This document shows, piece after piece, positions 6,598 to 9,134 of a stretch of DNA of 9,134 nt. Made by a program: the position numbers and the translations under genes. Positions within the stretch are counted from its first letter, which is position 1; each line of letters starts with the position of its first letter. The notes under the pieces are model-generated. The model was not told the DNA's origin and ran no database searches. It saw only the letters and a program-made list of their open reading frames with translations. Source of the DNA: CBDUXZ01 sp965371325 [NCBI: uncultured bacterium] (GTDB lineage Bacteria > JAUYMQ01); contig CBDUXZ010000048.1 in the NCBI GenBank assembly GCA_965371325.1, positions 1 to 9,134 on the forward strand, given 5' to 3'.

Positions 6598-6625
6598 AGT
6601 ATCATGGGGACTTGCGCAGTGACAA
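6598..6625 (-). promoter_or_regulatory. Tentative promoter for the M28-like gene
   Basis: On the minus strand TTGTCA (6625-6620, 5 of 6 matches) is followed after 16 bases by GATACT (6603-6598, 4 of 6). Transcription would start near 6591, upstream of every candidate start codon at 6550, 6505 and 6463. An imperfect dyad GTGA-N7-TCAC (6619-6633) overlaps the -35 box. Confidence 0.35.
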
Positions 6626-6709
6626 GCGATCACGCGAACAGGAGTTCTCATCTGATCATGACAGGGAAAAACCGGAGAGGCCAGGGTTTCGCCCGTGGGT
6701 AGGCCGACC

Positions 6710-6715
6710 TATAAT
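6710..6715 (+). promoter_or_regulatory. Consensus -10 box TATAAT directly upstream of the aldo/keto reductase
   Basis: A perfect TATAAT ends 8 bases before the ATG at 6724. Transcription normally begins about 7 bases after a -10 box, so the message would have almost no leader. No good -35 box is seen: TTTCGC at 6687-6692 has the right spacing but matches only 2 of 6. No SD precedes the ATG. Confidence 0.5.
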
Positions 6716-6723
6716 TGACGCGT

Positions 6724-7842
6724 ATGCTTAAGGGTCACGCTACCGCCGAGGGAACAACGCGTTTTCGAAAGCGCCTCCAGGGGACCGTCCCTTCGGAGCA
6801 CTTCCGCGAATGCGGAGATCTGTGGCTGTCATCCATCGGTTTCGGCACCTACCTCGGCAAGGACGATGACGCCGATGATCAGAAGTACCTGGATGCGTCG
6901 CCGAGGGCGGCTGAGCTGGGCGTAAACGTGTTCGACACGGCGATCAACTATCGTTCGCAGCGAAGCGAGCGGACCCTCGGACAGACCCTGGCCGCCCTGG
7001 CGGAGGAAGGGGAGATCGTCCGCGAGGAATTGCTGATCTGCACGAAGGGGGGGTATGTTCCCTTTGACGGCGTCCGGCCTTCGGATCCGGCCGCCTACTT
7101 CGAGGAAGCTTTCGTAAGCCGGGGGATCATCGGTGAGGGAGAGCTGGCCGCCGGCTGCCACTGCATGGCGCCGCGGTTCCTGGCGACCCAGCTCGAGCAG
7201 AGCCGGAAGAACCTGGGTCTTGAGACAATCGACGTTTACTACGTGCACAACCCCGAGCACCAGCTGGTGGAGTTCGGGAGGGCAGCCTTCAAGGAACGCC
7301 TCCTGGATGCTTTCCGCGCCCTGGAGGAGGCCGTGACGCGCGGGGAGATCCGCTTCTACGGAACGGCAACCTGGCAGGGGTTTCGTGAAGAGACCGGCGC
7401 TGCCGGTCTTTTGAGCCTGGAGGAAATCGTCGGCATAGCCAGGGAGGCCGGGGGAGATTCACATCACTTCCGGTTCGTGCAGCTCCCGATGAACTTCGCG
7501 ATGCCCGAGGCCATCACACTCAAGAACCAGTCGGTGCGCGGCAAGACAATGACGATGGTCGAGGCGGCCGATCGGTTCGGTATTACACTGGTTGCAAGCG
7601 CCTCCCTTCTCCAGGCCCGGTTCGCGGGTGGGCTTTCGCCCGGGATCGGCGAGATCCTTACAGGTTTCAAAAGTGACGCACAGCGTGCTATTCAGTTCGT
7701 GCGATCGACCCCGGGGTTCACTGTGGCGCTCGTTGGCATGAAGAAGCGCGCACATGTCGACGAGAATCTTCAGGTCGCGCGTATTCCGCCGGTTTCAATG
7801 GAAACCTATTTCAAACTCTTCGAGCAGGGAGGCGACGCTTGA
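6724..7842 (+). CDS. Aldo/keto reductase
   Basis: The 372-residue protein is an NAD(P)H-dependent TIM-barrel carbonyl reductase. The full catalytic tetrad is visible: Asp71 and Tyr76 in VFDTAINYRSQ, Lys108 in ICTKGGY and His175 in YYVHNP. SSIGFGTYLG (36-45) is the usual first strand. It is longer than typical members (about 310-340) because of a charged N-terminal extension of about 35 residues and an insert after Lys108 (about 112-147, including GCHC at 144-147). The substrate is unknown. I chose ATG 6724, because a TTG at 6715 would overlap the -10 box. The lack of an SD and the closeness of TATAAT suggest a leaderless message. The rhodanese gene follows after 55 bases on the same strand, so read-through into that operon is possible. 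Confidence 0.88.
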   Translation: MLKGHATAEGTTRFRKRLQGTVPSEHFRECGDLWLSSIGFGTYLGKDDDADDQKYLDASPRAAELGVNVFDTAINYRSQRSERTLGQTLAALAEEGEIVREELLICTKGGYVPFDGVRPSDPAAYFEEAFVSRGIIGEGELAAGCHCMAPRFLATQLEQSRKNLGLETIDVYYVHNPEHQLVEFGRAAFKERLLDAFRALEEAVTRGEIRFYGTATWQGFREETGAAGLLSLEEIVGIAREAGGDSHHFRFVQLPMNFAMPEAITLKNQSVRGKTMTMVEAADRFGITLVASASLLQARFAGGLSPGIGEILTGFKSDAQRAIQFVRSTPGFTVALVGMKKRAHVDENLQVARIPPVSMETYFKLFEQGGDA

Positions 7843-7849
7843 GGCGTCG
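7833..7849 (+). repeat. Small hairpin over the reductase stop codon
   Basis: CGACGC and GCGTCG flank a 5-base loop that contains the TGA stop. There is no following T-run, so it is not a standard intrinsic terminator. It could stabilise the mRNA end or be chance. Confidence 0.3.
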
Positions 7850-7897
7850 TGTCGGGTTCACGGTGCTCGCGGAGACTTCCTGACCTGGAGGAGCGTA

Positions 7898-8341
7898 ATG
7901 GCTGACATCAGGCAAGTTACGCCGGTCGAGGCGAAAGAGGTTCTCGAGGGCGGGTCCGACGCCGTCTACCTCGACGTGCGCACGGTGGAGGAGTTTACCG
8001 CGGGGCATCCGGAGGGCGCGCTCAATATTCCAATACTCTTCTTCGGGGAACGGGGGTCAACATCCAACCCCGATTTTCTCGCCGTGGTGGAGAAAACGAT
8101 TCCGAAGGAAAGAACAATTCTTTGTGGCTGCAAGAGCGGCGGGCGATCCGCCATGGCGGCCAAAGCGCTGAAAGGGGCCGGATACGAGATGGTCATCAAC
8201 GTGAGCGGCGGCTTTTCAGGGGCAAAGGACCGCGGCGGGAACACGGTCGTGGCCGGCTGGGCGGAAAGTGGCCTGCCGGTAGGAACCGGGGAGCCTGCCA
8301 AGGCGAATTACAGAGAGCTAAAAGAGCGGGCCGGGCGCTGA
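7898..8341 (+). CDS. Single-domain rhodanese (sulfurtransferase)
   Basis: Rhodaneses carry sulfane sulfur as a cysteine persulfide. This 147-residue protein is one rhodanese domain: VYLDVRTVEEF (23-33), the GHPEGALNIP motif (36-45), and the active loop CKSGGRS with catalytic Cys78. A second Cys (Cys76) sits two residues before it (CGC), which might allow an intramolecular disulfide or polysulfide. A C-terminal stretch GGFSGAKDRGGNTVVAGW matches the end of the fold. ATG 7898 is chosen because GGAGGAG (7887-7893) precedes it. The longer open frame upstream overlaps the reductase gene and has no SD. The stop overlaps the ATG of the adenosyltransferase (TGATG), so the two are co-translated. The sulfur donor and acceptor are not evident. 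Confidence 0.9.
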   Translation: MADIRQVTPVEAKEVLEGGSDAVYLDVRTVEEFTAGHPEGALNIPILFFGERGSTSNPDFLAVVEKTIPKERTILCGCKSGGRSAMAAKALKGAGYEMVINVSGGFSGAKDRGGNTVVAGWAESGLPVGTGEPAKANYRELKERAGR

Positions 8342-9009
8342 TGGTCAAGATCAACAAGGTCTACACCCGAACGGGAGACAGCGGGGAAACCGGACTGGTG
8401 GACGGTTCGCGTGTTTCCAAAGACTCCCTTCGTGTCGAGGCCTACGGAACGCTCGACGAGCTGAACGCGGCCCTGGGACTTGCGCGGGTCTGGAACGACA
8501 GGGGGCGGCGGACCAAGGCGGCCCACTGGCTCGACGGCGTGCTGAGAAAACTCCAGGATGAGCTCTTCGACCTGGGAAGCGAACTGGCGACGCCGGCATC
8601 CTTCACCTACCCCGGCAAGTTCAAGGTCGGAAAGGCGCACATCAAGCAACTCGAGTCGCTCATCGACAAATGTTCGGATGAAATCGATCCGCTCCTCTCC
8701 TTCGTTCTTCCCGGAGGCGGCCCCGTCAGCGGGTTTCTGCACCTCGCCCGGACGACCGCGCGCCGCGGTGAGCGCGTCATGGTGAAGCTCCTGAGGGAAG
8801 AGCCCGAAACGGGAACCCAACCGCTTGCTTATCTGAACCGCCTCTCCGATCTCCTGTTCGTTCTTTCCCGATGGGTCGGCAAGCATCGCGGAGAGACGGA
8901 GTACCTGTGGAAGCGGGGCCTCGAATCGCACGCGGGCAAACGGGCGAAGGCGGCCCGCGGCGCGCATAAAACCGGCGGAAGCCGCCGAACAGGCAGGAGA
9001 AAACGTTGA
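8341..9009 (+). CDS. Cob(I)alamin adenosyltransferase, PduO/MMAB type
   Basis: This enzyme transfers the 5'-deoxyadenosyl group of ATP to cob(I)alamin, making coenzyme B12 for adenosylcobalamin-dependent mutases and related enzymes. The diagnostic segments are present: the N-terminal ATP loop YTRTGDSGETGLVDGSRV (8-25), YGTLDELNA (35-43), FVLPGGG (121-127), the ATP-contacting RTTARRGE (137-144, matching RAVCRRAE of human MMAB) and YLNRLSDLLFVLSRW (164-178). At 222 residues it exceeds the usual 180-190 because of a Lys/Arg/Gly-rich tail from about 196 to 222, which is probably disordered. The ATG overlaps the rhodanese stop, and its own stop overlaps the next ATG (TGATG both times). No B12-dependent enzyme is visible in the window, so the client is unknown. 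Confidence 0.94.
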   Translation: MVKINKVYTRTGDSGETGLVDGSRVSKDSLRVEAYGTLDELNAALGLARVWNDRGRRTKAAHWLDGVLRKLQDELFDLGSELATPASFTYPGKFKVGKAHIKQLESLIDKCSDEIDPLLSFVLPGGGPVSGFLHLARTTARRGERVMVKLLREEPETGTQPLAYLNRLSDLLFVLSRWVGKHRGETEYLWKRGLESHAGKRAKAARGAHKTGGSRRTGRRKR

Positions 9010-9134
9010 TGGGATCAGAGGCGGCCCCGGCGTTGTACTTCAAGCAGGTTCTCGCCGGTCCGATGCAAAACTTCGTCTACCTCATCGGCGATCCGCGCAC
9101 GCGGGAGGCCGCCATCGTCGATGCCGCCTGGGAT
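9009..9134 (+). CDS. MBL-fold metallo-hydrolase, N-terminal fragment (runs off window)
   Basis: Only the first 42 residues are visible. GPMQNFVYLIGD followed by REAAIVDAAWD is the opening two-strand pattern of glyoxalase II-like metallo-beta-lactamase-fold hydrolases. The HxHxDH zinc motif would lie beyond the window, so activity cannot be judged. The ATG overlaps the adenosyltransferase stop, and AGGAGA (8995-9000) is placed 8 bases before it, so the start is firm. Being next to a rhodanese, it might be a thioester or persulfide-related hydrolase, but this is inference. Confidence 0.8.
   Translation, partial: MGSEAAPALYFKQVLAGPMQNFVYLIGDPRTREAAIVDAAWD

Noticed and set aside
6648-6661. TCAT-CTGATC-ATGA dyad in the divergent region
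   Set aside because: The four-base arms are too short to separate from chance, and it has no clear relation to either promoter.
7754-7897. Earlier ATG for the rhodanese
   Set aside because: It overlaps the aldo/keto reductase by about 90 bases, has no SD, and adds residues outside the rhodanese domain; GGAGGAG marks the later ATG.

Overview
This window comes from a GC-rich bacterial chromosome. The signs are tight gene packing, ATGA/TGATG start-stop overlaps, good Shine-Dalgarno (SD) sites, and core genes for lipoate attachment, ribosome rescue and B12 adenosylation. A Sec signal peptide and a polytopic membrane protein fit a free-living organism. The gene set suggests a deltaproteobacterial-type or related uncultured Gram-negative lineage, but that is a low-confidence inference. 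I see no phage, transposon, CRISPR array or RNA gene.

Layout. Bases 1-966 (+) hold the end of lipB and a glutathione S-transferase-like gene that overlaps its stop. Bases 963-3043 (-) hold a thiamine-diphosphate (ThDP) 2-oxo-acid enzyme followed by an arfB-type ribosome-rescue hydrolase that overlaps its 3' end. This pair converges on the GST gene through a shared CTAG. Bases 3044-3212 are a divergent control region with a sigma70-like promoter for the ThDP enzyme and a perfect 7+7 palindrome. Bases 3213-4040 (+) encode an alpha/beta hydrolase with a complete triad.

Bases 4074-4736 (-) encode a small secreted proline-rich protein of unknown function, with its own promoter and a near-consensus SD. 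Bases 4850-6505 (-), perhaps to 6550, encode an M28-fold membrane protein that seems to have lost one zinc site and the catalytic glutamate. Bases 6506-6723 are a second divergent control region. Bases 6724-9134 (+) hold an aldo/keto reductase with a TATAAT box almost touching its ATG, then rhodanese, a PduO-type cob(I)alamin adenosyltransferase and the start of an MBL-fold hydrolase. The last three are joined by TGATG junctions and are very probably one operon.

Most of the window is ordinary housekeeping and accessory metabolism. The best second-look items are the degenerate M28 membrane protein and its missing start codon, the apparently leaderless reductase, the rhodanese/adenosyltransferase/MBL operon, and the palindrome between the two divergent genes at 3.1 kb. 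I found no convincing new multi-gene system.
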